DNA from: Azospirillaceae bacterium
Lineage (GTDB): Bacteria > Pseudomonadota > Alphaproteobacteria > Azospirillales > Azospirillaceae
Length of the DNA stretch: 55,317 bases
Direction: 5' to 3'
Assembly: GCA_035645145.1 (NCBI GenBank)
Contig: DASQNC010000066.1
Coordinates: forward strand, 1-55,317
How positions within the stretch are numbered: position 1 is the first letter of the stretch; the number at the start of each line of letters is the position of its first letter. The position numbers and the translations under genes are program-made. This document shows, piece by piece, positions 42,791-51,173 of the stretch. The notes under the pieces are model-generated. The model saw nothing but the letters and a program-made list of their open reading frames with translations, was not told the origin of the DNA and did not search any database.

Positions 42791-44149
42791 ATGCAGGACA
42801 ATTCCTTGAACGCATCCGAGCCCGAGGTTGGTGCCCGGACGGATGCCGCCGCCGCCGCGCTTTACGACACGCTGGAGCTGGCGATCCGGCATCTGGACCG
42901 TGGCGAGCCCGCGTTGGCTCTGCCGCTGCTGGAGCAGGCGGTGAGCTCTGCGCCGGAGTTCCCGTTCGCGGTCCGTCTCCTCGGCGATGCCAAGCGTGAG
43001 CTGGGTGATTTCGAGGCCGCCGAGACGGAATACAAGCTCGCGATGATGCTCGACCCGAACGTCTCCGGCGTCGATCTGGGGTTGGGACAGGTGATGCTCG
43101 CCACCGGGCGCCTGGATGAGGCGGCCCAGCATCTGGCGAAGGCGGTGGCGGCCAATCCCGATCTGTGGCCGAGTCTCCATGAACTCGGTTCCGCTTTGCT
43201 GGATGCGGGGCGCCCGGCGGACGCGATGCTGGCCTTCCATGCCATCCGCGAGGTGGCGCCGGACGCGGACGGTGTGGCGTTGCTGGCTATCGGGGTCTGC
43301 CTGCGCGCCATGGGACGGGACGACGACGCCATCGCCGCGTACCGGGCGGCGGCCGAGGCCCAGCCGGCACTCGCGGAGGCGCACGAGAATTTGGCCACCG
43401 CCCTGTACGCCTCCGGCCGGGCGGACGAGGCCGGGCAGGCGGTCCGGAATTGGCTGGCCGCCTTGCCGAATGATCCGGTGGCAGCCCATCTGGCGGGCGC
43501 CCTTGGCGCTGCGAACAAGCCGCCGGCCGCGTCCGCCGCGTACATCCGGGCCACCTTCGATCGGCAGGCCGCCCACTTCGACCAGGCTTTGGCCAGCGTC
43601 GACTACAGTGTGCCCAACCTGATCGCCGCGAAGGTGGCGGGGATCCTGAACCCCAAGCCTGCCGGACTGGACGTTGTCGACATCGGCTGCGGTACCGGCC
43701 TGTCCGGGGCCGTCCTTCGGCCCTGGGCCCGTACGCTGGTCGGAGTCGATCTGTCACCCAGCATGCTTGAGATCGCGCAGGCGCGGGGCATTTACGATCG
43801 GTTGGAACTGACCGAAGCCCAGGCCTTTCTGCAGGCCCATCCTGCAACATACCACCTGATCACGGCCGCCGACGTGTTGATCTATGCCGGCGACCTGGCG
43901 GGATGGGTGCAGTCGCTGGCCGGCGCACTGCGTGTCGGTGGAGCTGTCGCGGCGAGTGTGGAAACCCACGAGGGGCCCGAACCGTGGCGCCTGCTGGCCA
44001 GCGGACGTTACAGCCATGCCGTTCCTCCCCTGGTCGCCACGTTCGAGGCGGCGGGGCTGACGGTCAAGTCGGTCGAACCGGCGGTCTTGCGCAAGGAGCG
44101 CGGCACGGCGGTCGAAGGCACCGTGCTGATTGCCGTCAAAGGACGGTGA
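42791..44149 (+). CDS. TPR-repeat SAM-dependent methyltransferase
   Basis: 452 aa from ATG 42791 (MQDNSLNASE); ATG 42698, 18 bp after flgL, would add 31 residues. Residues about 20-235 are TPR-like repeats (EPALALPLLEQAVSSAPEFPFAVRLLGDAKRELGDFEAAETEYKLAMMLDPN and three to four more). Residues about 255-450 are a Rossmann methyltransferase with VVDIGCGTGLSG (about 295-306), LVGVDLSPSML and DVLIYAGDL. It matches the predicted TPR-containing methyltransferase class (COG4976-like). Located between flgL and pseB, it may methylate flagellin or its glycan (inference). The TPR half could recognise the flagellin, as in the Caulobacter flagellin glycosyltransferase FlmG. Confidence 0.88.
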   Translation: MQDNSLNASEPEVGARTDAAAAALYDTLELAIRHLDRGEPALALPLLEQAVSSAPEFPFAVRLLGDAKRELGDFEAAETEYKLAMMLDPNVSGVDLGLGQVMLATGRLDEAAQHLAKAVAANPDLWPSLHELGSALLDAGRPADAMLAFHAIREVAPDADGVALLAIGVCLRAMGRDDDAIAAYRAAAEAQPALAEAHENLATALYASGRADEAGQAVRNWLAALPNDPVAAHLAGALGAANKPPAASAAYIRATFDRQAAHFDQALASVDYSVPNLIAAKVAGILNPKPAGLDVVDIGCGTGLSGAVLRPWARTLVGVDLSPSMLEIAQARGIYDRLELTEAQAFLQAHPATYHLITAADVLIYAGDLAGWVQSLAGALRVGGAVAASVETHEGPEPWRLLASGRYSHAVPPLVATFEAAGLTVKSVEPAVLRKERGTAVEGTVLIAVKGR

Positions 44150-44266
44150 ACGGCAGGCCGGCCCGAATTTGCAAAGCCTTTACCATCTTCAATCCATGAT
44201 GCGGGACAGGTCGCAACCGTCGATCTACGACGTGTTTGCGCCAGAGACAGCTGCAGGTGCGGTTCG

Positions 44267-45268
44267 ATGAATTCCTGGGACGAAAACGTCTTCGACCTCA
44301 ACGGTCGGTCGATCATGATCACCGGAGGCACCGGTTCGTTCGGTCGGAGCTTCGTCCGTGAGATCCTGCGCCGCTACAAGCCGCGCCGCGTGGTCATATA
44401 CTCGCGCGACGAGCTGAAGCAGTACGAGATGCAGACCGATCCGGAGTTCGCGAACCGCCCCGAACTGCGCTTCTTCATCGGGGATGTCCGTGACCTGGCC
44501 CGGCTGGAGCTGGCCATGGACGGCATCGAGATCGTGGTCCATGCCGCCGCCTTGAAGCAGGTGCCGACGGCGGAATACAACCCGATGGAGTGCATCCGCA
44601 CCAACGTCATGGGTGCGGAGAACGTCATGCTGGCGGCGATACGCGGCAATGTGGAGAAGGTGATCGCGCTGTCCACCGATAAGGCGGCCAGCCCGGTCAA
44701 CCTGTACGGCGCAAGCAAGCTCGCGTCGGACAAGATCATGATCGCGGCCAACAATCTGGCCGGCCGGCGCAACACGCGCTTTGCCGTGGTCCGCTATGGC
44801 AACGTTGTGGGATCGCGCGGCAGCGTCGTCCCCTTCTACCGTCGCCTGATCCAGGATGGGGCGAAGTCGTTGCCGATCACCGACCCGCGCATGACGCGGT
44901 TCTGGATCACGCTGCCGCAGGGCGTCGGGTTCGTCCTGCATTGCCTCAACCGCATGAAGGGTGGCGAGATCTTCATTCCGAAGATCCCCAGCATGCGCAT
45001 CGTGGATCTGGCGCGGGCCATGGCGCCCCACCTGGATACGCACGTGGTGGGCATCCGCCCCGGCGAGAAGCTGCACGAAGCGATGATCACCGAGGACGAC
45101 AGCTATTACACGCTGGAGTTCGACGACCATTATGTGATCGAACCGACCTTTGTCGATTCGGATGCGGCCCGCCACCCGGGTGGACGGCCGGTCCCGGAGG
45201 GGTTCCGGTACGCCAGCAACCTGAACGGCCACTGGCTGAGCGCCGAGGAGATGCTGCGCCTCATCTGA
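44267..45268 (+). CDS. pseB: UDP-N-acetylglucosamine 4,6-dehydratase (inverting)
   Basis: 333 aa short-chain dehydrogenase/epimerase-fold enzyme, the first step of pseudaminic acid-type sugars (FlmA in Caulobacter). NAD-binding motif TGGTGSFG (19-26), catalytic D138-K139 (LSTDKAA) and Y147-x3-K151 (LYGASK) are present. Conserved AALKQVPTAEYNPMECIRTNV and YGNVVGSRGSVVPFY blocks are diagnostic. It is followed 43 bp on by pseC. The remaining pathway genes (pseH, pseG, pseI, pseF) are not in the window. Confidence 0.95.
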   Translation: MNSWDENVFDLNGRSIMITGGTGSFGRSFVREILRRYKPRRVVIYSRDELKQYEMQTDPEFANRPELRFFIGDVRDLARLELAMDGIEIVVHAAALKQVPTAEYNPMECIRTNVMGAENVMLAAIRGNVEKVIALSTDKAASPVNLYGASKLASDKIMIAANNLAGRRNTRFAVVRYGNVVGSRGSVVPFYRRLIQDGAKSLPITDPRMTRFWITLPQGVGFVLHCLNRMKGGEIFIPKIPSMRIVDLARAMAPHLDTHVVGIRPGEKLHEAMITEDDSYYTLEFDDHYVIEPTFVDSDAARHPGGRPVPEGFRYASNLNGHWLSAEEMLRLI

Positions 45269-45311
45269 GACGCGGCCCCCTTGGTGGTGGCGGAGCCGAG
45301 GAGATGAAACG

Positions 45312-46514
45312 GTGACCGGACGATTCCTCCCCTACGGCCGCCAACTGATCGAGGCCGACGACATTGCCGCCGTGACGGCCGCCCTGCAGGGCGACTATCT
45401 CACCACCGGCCCGATGGTGGAGCGGTTCGAGGAGTCCCTGCGCCAGGCCACCGGCGCGCCCTTCGCCGTCAGTTGCGCCAATGGAACGGCGGCCTTGCAC
45501 ATGGCCATGCTGGCGTTGGACCTGAAGCCCGGCGATGTCGCCGTGGTGCCGGCCGTGACGTTCCTGGCAACGGCCAACGGCGCGCGGTTCTGCGGTGCCG
45601 ATGTCGTGTTCGCCGACGTCGATCCGCAGACGGGTCTGATGACGCCCGACACCTTACGGGAGGCCCTGGGCCGGTCCGGGGGGCGGGCGCGCGTCGTGTT
45701 GCCGGTCCACCTGAACGGTCAGCCTTGCGACATGCCGGCGATCCGGGCCATTGCCGACGAAGCCGGTCTCGCGGTTGTCGAGGACGCCTGCCACGCGCTG
45801 GCCACCCGCCATGCGGAGCCCGAACCGGCCCTCGTGGGCGCGTGCCGGTGGAGCGACATGGCGTGCTTCTCGTTCCACCCGGTCAAGGCCATCGCAATGG
45901 GCGAGGGCGGGGCGGTCACGACCCGCGACGAGCGTCTGGCCGACCGCCTGCGGCTGTTCCGCAGCCATGGCATGGAGCGGCGGCCCGACCGCTGGGTGGG
46001 GCGGGACGCCGGGTTCGACCCGCCGGGCGATCCGTGTCCCTGGTACTACGAGCAGCAGGTGCTCGGGTACAACTACCGCCTGACGGACATCCAGTGCGCC
46101 CTGGGCGTGAGCCAGTTGGCCAAGCTGCCGCGGTTCATGGAACGGCGGCGCGCCCTGGTGGCGGCCTACGACCGCCTTCTTGCCCCGTTCTCGAACCTCG
46201 TCCGGCCGGTTGGCCGGGTCCCGACCGCGGAAACCGGCTGGCATCTCTACGCCGTCCATGTGGATTTTGCGGCGGCGGGCACCACCCGCACCCGGTTGAT
46301 GCGCGCGCTGGCGGCCGAAGGGGTTGGGACCCAGGTCCATTACATCCCCGTGCCCGACCAGCCGTTCCACAAGGCATCGGCCGAAGGCGCTCAATTCCCC
46401 GGAGCGCAGGCCTACTACGACCGGGCGCTGTCGCTGCCGCTCCAGGCCGGGATGGACGAGGCGGACGTGGCCTTCGTGGTTCGCACGCTGGTGCGGGTGC
46501 TCGCCGGCCAATAG
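45312..46514 (+). CDS. pseC: UDP-4-amino-4,6-dideoxy-N-acetyl-beta-L-altrosamine transaminase
   Basis: 400 aa PLP aminotransferase of the DegT/DnrJ/EryC1 family (FlmB in Caulobacter). It starts at GTG 45312 after GAGGAG. PLP lysine K192 (FSFHPVKAIAMGEGG), D158 in VVEDACHALAT, and SCANGTAALHMA (54-65) for the phosphate cup are present. The QVLGYNYRLTDIQCALG block is typical. It converts the PseB keto product to an amino sugar. Its last 100 bp overlap, tail to tail, the 3' end of galE. Confidence 0.95.
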   Translation: MTGRFLPYGRQLIEADDIAAVTAALQGDYLTTGPMVERFEESLRQATGAPFAVSCANGTAALHMAMLALDLKPGDVAVVPAVTFLATANGARFCGADVVFADVDPQTGLMTPDTLREALGRSGGRARVVLPVHLNGQPCDMPAIRAIADEAGLAVVEDACHALATRHAEPEPALVGACRWSDMACFSFHPVKAIAMGEGGAVTTRDERLADRLRLFRSHGMERRPDRWVGRDAGFDPPGDPCPWYYEQQVLGYNYRLTDIQCALGVSQLAKLPRFMERRRALVAAYDRLLAPFSNLVRPVGRVPTAETGWHLYAVHVDFAAAGTTRTRLMRALAAEGVGTQVHYIPVPDQPFHKASAEGAQFPGAQAYYDRALSLPLQAGMDEADVAFVVRTLVRVLAGQ

Positions 46515-47494
46515 GCGTTCCCCCCCGTTTTCGCAAACCAGTGGAGGGCGTCGGCGACGATCGTCTCGATCCCGGCGCGCTGCGGGAACCACCCTAGAAG
46601 CCTACGTGCGCGTCCGTTGTCGGCAACGAGGCGCGACGGATCACCGGCCCGCCTGGGATTGATCTCGACAGGAACCCGCCGGCCGGACACGCGCTTGATG
46701 GCGGATAGGATTTCGCGCACCGAGTGACCAGTGCCCGTGCCCAAGTTCACATCCAGGCTCCCGCCGCCGGCGAGAAGGTGGTCCAGCGCCGCCACATGGG
46801 CGCTGGCGAGATCCATGACATGGATGTAGTCGCGTACGGCGCTGCCATCGGGCGTGTCGTAGTCGGTGCCGAACAGGCGGAACGCCGGGGCATGGCCCAA
46901 CATCGCCAGGATCGCGAGCGGGATGGCGTGGGTTTCCGGATCGTGCCGTTCACCGATCTCGCCGTCCGGGTCGGCGCCGGCTGCGTTGAAATAGCGCAAC
47001 CGGACGGTTCGGACTCCGTGGGCCGTTTCCGCGTCGCGGAACAGGTCCTCGGCCATTTTCTTCGAGCGCCCGTATGGACTGAGGGGATTGGGTGGGCACG
47101 CCTCGGCGACGGGCACATACGCGGGCGTGCCGTAGATTGCGCAGGTGCTGGAAAAGACGGCGGCCCGCAAGCCCGTCCGGCGCATGGCTTCGACCAGGCT
47201 CGCCGTGCCGCCCACATTGTTCAGGTAGTACAGGCCCGGGCACTCGGTGGACTCGCCCACATAGGCGTATGCGGCGAAGTGCACGATGGCCGACGGCTCG
47301 TGATGATGGATACAGGCGATCAGGCGCTCGGTGTCCAGCAGGTTGCCGGTCTCCAAGGGCCCCCAAAGCACAGCCGATTTGTGGCCGCGTTCAAGGCTGT
47401 CGTAGACCACCGGGATGTGACCGGCGGCCGCCAAGGCCTTGCATGTGTGACTGCCGATGAAGCCAGCGCCGCCGGTAACCAGAACCTTGGCCAT
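46415..47494 (-). CDS. galE: UDP-glucose 4-epimerase
   Basis: 359 aa from ATG 47494 (MAKVLVTGGAGFIGSHTCKAL). TGGAGFIG gives the NAD site and Y-x3-K is YGRSKK (SPYGRSKKMAEDL). RYFNAAGADPDGEIGERHDPETHAIPL and GTDYDTPDGSAVRDYIHVMDLA are typical GalE blocks. It interconverts UDP-glucose and UDP-galactose for surface polysaccharide or glycan. The recognisable protein ends near WFAKTG; the last 30 or so residues are read from the antisense of pseC and look unselected. Confidence 0.94.
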   Translation of the reverse strand: MAKVLVTGGAGFIGSHTCKALAAAGHIPVVYDSLERGHKSAVLWGPLETGNLLDTERLIACIHHHEPSAIVHFAAYAYVGESTECPGLYYLNNVGGTASLVEAMRRTGLRAAVFSSTCAIYGTPAYVPVAEACPPNPLSPYGRSKKMAEDLFRDAETAHGVRTVRLRYFNAAGADPDGEIGERHDPETHAIPLAILAMLGHAPAFRLFGTDYDTPDGSAVRDYIHVMDLASAHVAALDHLLAGGGSLDVNLGTGTGHSVREILSAIKRVSGRRVPVEINPRRAGDPSRLVADNGRARRLLGWFPQRAGIETIVADALHWFAKTGGNAYWPASTRTSVRTTKATSASSIPAWSGSDSARS

Positions 47495-47622
47495 TGGGGG
47501 GACCTTCCCTCGCAAGGCGCCGCCCCATATCCCCCTCCTGCCGATCTACCGGGAGCGGGCGGGGTGGGGGATATTGAGTGGACGCGGGGCCCCACCGCAG
47601 GGGGCAATCCAGGAGGAAAGGC

Positions 47623-47814
47623 GTGGACGAGGCACAAGTTCCGTTGTTGGAGCGGCTGCAGTTGAAACTGTTGGCATCGGCCGCGCAGTCGACGGGCGCG
47701 GCGCTGCGCGAGGCGCTGTGCACCGAACCCGACCGGGATCTCGTGCGGCGCCTGGCCGCCGAGGCCCAGTCCCTTCTGGCGGAATTCCTGGAGGACTACG
47801 GCGGCACGTCCTGA
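47623..47814 (+). CDS. Small alpha-helical protein, unknown function
   Basis: 63 aa from GTG 47623, with a perfect ribosome site (AGGAGG at 47611-47616). The sequence is mostly charged helix (EAQVPLLERLQLKLLASAAQ, DRDLVRRLAAEAQSLLAEFLEDYG). No signal peptide, membrane segment or cysteine is seen. It lies between galE and cydB, facing cydB. I do not recognise it. Confidence 0.6.
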   Translation: MDEAQVPLLERLQLKLLASAAQSTGAALREALCTEPDRDLVRRLAAEAQSLLAEFLEDYGGTS

Positions 47815-47869
47815 GCGTCGGCCCGGCACGGGGCTTCGCAGCGGGCGGGTGGAACCGCTCGGCAGGGGC

Positions 47870-48886
47870 TCAGTGGTAGAAGCCCTCGGCGCTGATTTTG
47901 CCGCGGAACACCCAGTAGCAATAGGCGGTGTAGACGAGGATGGTCGGGATCAGGAAAACCATGCCGACCAGCAGGAACATCTGCGTTTCCGGCGGCGACG
48001 CCGCCTGCTGGATCGTGACCGAGAACGGGATCAGGTATGGCCACAGGCTGACGGCGATCCCGATGTAGGACAGTAGGAACAGACCCATCGCCAGGATGAA
48101 GGGGCGCACTTCGCCCCGACCCGCAGCCGACCGCCACAAGGACACCGCCAGTACCGCGGTGACGATCGGGACAGGCGATAGCAGCAGGATGTTCGGCCAA
48201 CTGAACCAGCGCTCCACGATCTGCGGGTGCAGGGTTGGGGTTAGCAGGCTGACCAGGACGATGAAGGCGAGCACGGCGTAGAGCAGGAGGCGGGTGACGC
48301 TGCGTGCCCACGCCTGCAGGCCGTTTTCACTGCGCCAGATCAGCCACGTTGCGCCCAGCAGCGCATAACCGAAAACCAGGGCCAATCCGACCAGCAGGCT
48401 GAACGGCGTCAGCCAATTCAGCGGCCCGCCGACATAGGTGCGCCCCTCGACCGGAATGCCTTGGATGAAGGTGCCGAGCGCCACACCCTGCATGAACGTC
48501 GCCACCAGGGACCCGAAGTGGAAGCTCCGATCCCACAGCCAACGACTGGTCCGCGCCTTGAACCGGAACTCGAAGGTGACGCCGCGGAAGATCAGCGCCA
48601 CAAGCATGAACAGGATGGGCAGGTAAAGGGCCGGGAGGATCACCGTGTAGGCAACCGGGAACGCCGCGAACAGGCCCGCCGCGCCCAGGATCAGCCAGGT
48701 TTCGTTGAAGTCCCAGATGGGCGCGACCGAGTTCATCATCACATCCCGGTCGGTGTCCGTCGGCGCGAACGGGAACAGGATGCCGAGGCCGAGGTCGAAC
48801 CCGTCCATCAGCACGTACATGAACACGGCAAACCCGATGATGCCGGTCCAAATGAGTGTCAAGGTGGGGGAGAAGGCGGCGTCCAT
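47870..48886 (-). CDS. cydB: Cytochrome bd-type quinol oxidase subunit II
   Basis: 338 aa with about eight transmembrane helices. LMDGFDLGLGILFPF (about 26-40) and NSVAPIWDFNETWLILGAAGLFAAFP (about 52-77) are the conserved CydB blocks. It ends in GKISAEGFYH. It starts 6 bp after the cydA stop, without a clear ribosome site, so translation is probably coupled. No CydX-like small gene follows. Confidence 0.96.
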   Translation of the reverse strand: MDAAFSPTLTLIWTGIIGFAVFMYVLMDGFDLGLGILFPFAPTDTDRDVMMNSVAPIWDFNETWLILGAAGLFAAFPVAYTVILPALYLPILFMLVALIFRGVTFEFRFKARTSRWLWDRSFHFGSLVATFMQGVALGTFIQGIPVEGRTYVGGPLNWLTPFSLLVGLALVFGYALLGATWLIWRSENGLQAWARSVTRLLLYAVLAFIVLVSLLTPTLHPQIVERWFSWPNILLLSPVPIVTAVLAVSLWRSAAGRGEVRPFILAMGLFLLSYIGIAVSLWPYLIPFSVTIQQAASPPETQMFLLVGMVFLIPTILVYTAYCYWVFRGKISAEGFYH

Positions 48887-48892
48887 GGCGAT

Positions 48893-50305
48893 TCAATCCG
48901 CGGCCGGTCCGAAACGTTCATCGGGTTTGGACAGGGGGCGCTTCGGCCGGTGCGCTTCGTTGCGCGACAGGGCCGTGGTTTGGGACAGGGGCACCGTGGG
49001 CCCGATCGCGAGGACCCGCAGGATGTAGTAGGTGCCCGCCGAGAACACGAAGGCATAGACCACGACGTAGGTGAGCAGTGACGCCAGCGCCGTGGGTCCG
49101 GTCAACGACGGCGTCACGGATTCGGATGTCCGCAGCAGGCCGTAAACGGTCCACGGTTGGCGGCCGATCTCCGTGGTGAACCAGCCGCACAGGATGGCGA
49201 TGAACCCGATGGGCAGGCAGGCCACGCACACCCGCTGGAACCAGCGCGCGGTGTAGAGGCGGCCTCTCAACCGGAGATACAGGCTGACGAAGCCGATCAG
49301 TGCCATCAGCAGCCCGATGCCGACCATGATGCGGAAGGTGAAGAACACGATCTCCACCGGTGGCCGGTTTTCCGGCGGCACCTCCTTGAGACCGGGGACC
49401 CTGCCTTCCAGCTCATGGGTCAGGATCACGCTGGACAGGCCCGGGATCGCGATTTCGTAGTGGTTCCGCTCGGCTTCGCGGTCCGGGATGCCGAACAGGA
49501 TCAACGGTGCGCGTGGGCCGCCGTCCCAGTGGCCTTCCATGGCCGCCAACTTCGTCGGCTGGTGGTCGAGCGTGTTCAGTCCGTGCAGGTCCCCCATGAC
49601 GATCTGCCAGGGGGCGAGCACCGTGATCAGGCCCAGGCTCATGGAAAAGCCGATGCGCGCGTGCTCCACGAACCGCTGTTTCAAAAGGTACCAGGCACTG
49701 GCCGCCGCCACGACGAACGCGGTGGTCAGGTAGAAGGCGGTGACCGTATGCAGCAGGCGGTACGGGAAGGACGGGTTGAAGACCACGTTCCACCAGCTGG
49801 TCACGTAGAACCGGCCGTCATCCCCTATGCGGAAGCCGTCCGGTGTGTGCATCCAGCTGTTGGCGGACAGGATCCAGAATGACGAAAGGATGGTTCCCAG
49901 CGCCACCGCGACGGCGGCGAGGAAGTGCATCACGGGGGGAACGCGGTCGCGGCCGAACAGCAGGATTCCGAGGAAGGCCGCCTCGAGGAAGAAGGCGGTC
50001 ACGACCTCGTACTGGATCAGGGCGCCGAGAACGAACCCCGTGCGGTCGGACCAGACCGACCAGTTCGTACCGAACTGGTACGACATGACGATCCCCGACA
50101 CCACGCCCATACCGAACGAGACGGCGAAGACCTTGGTCCAGAACTCCGACAAGGTCCGGTAGACCGGCCGGTCGGTGCGCAGCCACAGCGCTTCGAGCAC
50201 CACGATCCAGGACGCAAGTCCGACCGTGAAGCCGGGGAACAGGATGTGGAAGGAAACCGTGAACGCGAACTGAATCCGGGACAGGATCAACGGATCGAGT
50301 TCCAT
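48893..50305 (-). CDS. cydA: Cytochrome bd-type quinol oxidase subunit I, cyanide-insensitive class
   Basis: 470 aa from ATG 50305 with GGGAGG upstream. It oxidises quinol and reduces oxygen to water in the membrane. Axial haem ligands are in SRIQFAFTVSFHILFPGFTVG (His) and the Met/His region. GRQPWTVYGLLRTSESVTP is conserved. The loop after helix 6 is short, as in CioA-type oxidases, and lacks the long C-terminal Q-loop insert of E. coli CydA. With CydB it forms a high-affinity or stress-tolerant terminal oxidase. The CIO assignment is by loop length and sequence type. Confidence 0.94.
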   Translation of the reverse strand: MELDPLILSRIQFAFTVSFHILFPGFTVGLASWIVVLEALWLRTDRPVYRTLSEFWTKVFAVSFGMGVVSGIVMSYQFGTNWSVWSDRTGFVLGALIQYEVVTAFFLEAAFLGILLFGRDRVPPVMHFLAAVAVALGTILSSFWILSANSWMHTPDGFRIGDDGRFYVTSWWNVVFNPSFPYRLLHTVTAFYLTTAFVVAAASAWYLLKQRFVEHARIGFSMSLGLITVLAPWQIVMGDLHGLNTLDHQPTKLAAMEGHWDGGPRAPLILFGIPDREAERNHYEIAIPGLSSVILTHELEGRVPGLKEVPPENRPPVEIVFFTFRIMVGIGLLMALIGFVSLYLRLRGRLYTARWFQRVCVACLPIGFIAILCGWFTTEIGRQPWTVYGLLRTSESVTPSLTGPTALASLLTYVVVYAFVFSAGTYYILRVLAIGPTVPLSQTTALSRNEAHRPKRPLSKPDERFGPAAD

Positions 50306-50475
50306 GGTGCACCTCCCGTGATCCCGGCATGTGGCGGCCCCGGTGGGATCCGCCCCAAGGACGACCGCCACGTCCGCTCCGCCCCGGCTCCCCGGCTCAA
50401 CGCCTGGAATGGATCTGGGTTTCCTCGACGGGCCGCACAGGGACAGGTTGTCTCGGGTGCGTTCCCCCGGAAGGG

Positions 50476-50500
50476 AAAAGGGCGCGGACCAGCCGCGCCC
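50476..50500 (-). terminator. Rho-independent terminator of the Gly/Thr-rich gene
   Basis: On the minus strand: GGGCGCGG, 5-nt loop, CCGCGCCC, then TTTTC. An outer CGGAAGG/CCTTCCG stem extends it (50468-50474 with 50501-50507). It lies 33 bp past the stop at 50533 and upstream of cydA. Confidence 0.75.
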
Positions 50501-50532
50501 CCTTCCGTGACGTGCGCCCCGTCGGGCGGGGA

Positions 50533-51021
50533 TCAGCGGGTCGGGCTGCCTCCGCTACCGCCGGCCGGACCGCCGCCGGTGGCCCCGCCACCTGTGGCGC
50601 CGCCGCCGGTCGTACCGCCACCCGTGGTGCCGCTACCCGTGGTGCCACCGCCCGTGGTGCCACCGCCCATGGTGCCGCCGCCCGTCGTGGTTCCGCCGGT
50701 CGTGGTTCCGCCCGAATTGGCGGTGGGATCAGCGGGGTTGTTTTCGGTCGTCGAGCCGGCGGGTGTGCCGTCGGGGTTCGGGGTCCGCAGGCCCGTCTGA
50801 CCGGGAACGGTGCTCTGTCCCGGAACAGACCCTTGGCTTGCGCCGAGCGGATTGTCGGTGCCCGTGCCGACCGTGGACCCGGAGGTGCCGCCGACCGGCG
50901 GAACCGTCGGCGGCGGAATGATGCCGGTGCCGGGCATCGGAGCGCGTTCGGACTGCGCGAACGCCGCGCCGGCAGCCATCAGGGCGATGGCCGAAACCGC
51001 ACTGAATACGACCTTCCGCAT
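50533..51021 (-). CDS. Exported Gly/Thr-repeat protein, unknown function
   Basis: 162 aa with a signal peptide (MRKVVFSAVSAIALMAAGAAFAQ, cleavage about 22-23). The mature part is a Pro/Gly/Ser/Thr-rich spacer and then, from about residue 103, near-perfect GGGTT or GGGAT repeats (TTGGGTMGGGTTGGG...). There are no cysteines. It has a good ribosome site (GGAGG) and its own terminator. It may be a periplasmic or cell-surface low-complexity protein. The repeat tract is probably unstable in length. Confidence 0.8.
   Translation of the reverse strand: MRKVVFSAVSAIALMAAGAAFAQSERAPMPGTGIIPPPTVPPVGGTSGSTVGTGTDNPLGASQGSVPGQSTVPGQTGLRTPNPDGTPAGSTTENNPADPTANSGGTTTGGTTTGGGTMGGGTTGGGTTGSGTTGGGTTGGGATGGGATGGGPAGGSGGSPTR
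50560..50708 (-). repeat. GGGTT-coding tandem repeat tract
   Basis: The coding strand repeats units of 15 to 18 bp encoding T-x-G-G-G, with small variations (GTGGTACC/GGCGGTG type). It lies wholly inside the exported protein gene. Repeat number is probably prone to slippage. Confidence 0.7.
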
Positions 51022-51173
51022 GAACTTACCTCCGTCTGGGTTGGACCTGTTTCGGCTCTTGCCGCGGCAGAAGGGTTAGAACCGCTTCCGAAGGCCCAAA
51101 CACGGGGGGAGGGGATGCTGTTCAGATCCACCGGCGCACCTTATCCGGTTGCGGGCCGAACCCGGCCGGCGGA

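Noticed and set aside
44160-44172. GG-N9-GC before pseB as a sigma-54 promoter
   Set aside because: Spacing is one base short and the -24 element is CCGGCC rather than TGGCAC.
50560-50708. Repeats as a CRISPR-like array
   Set aside because: The units are short, contiguous, in frame and encode Gly/Thr repeats in an exported protein. There are no spacers.
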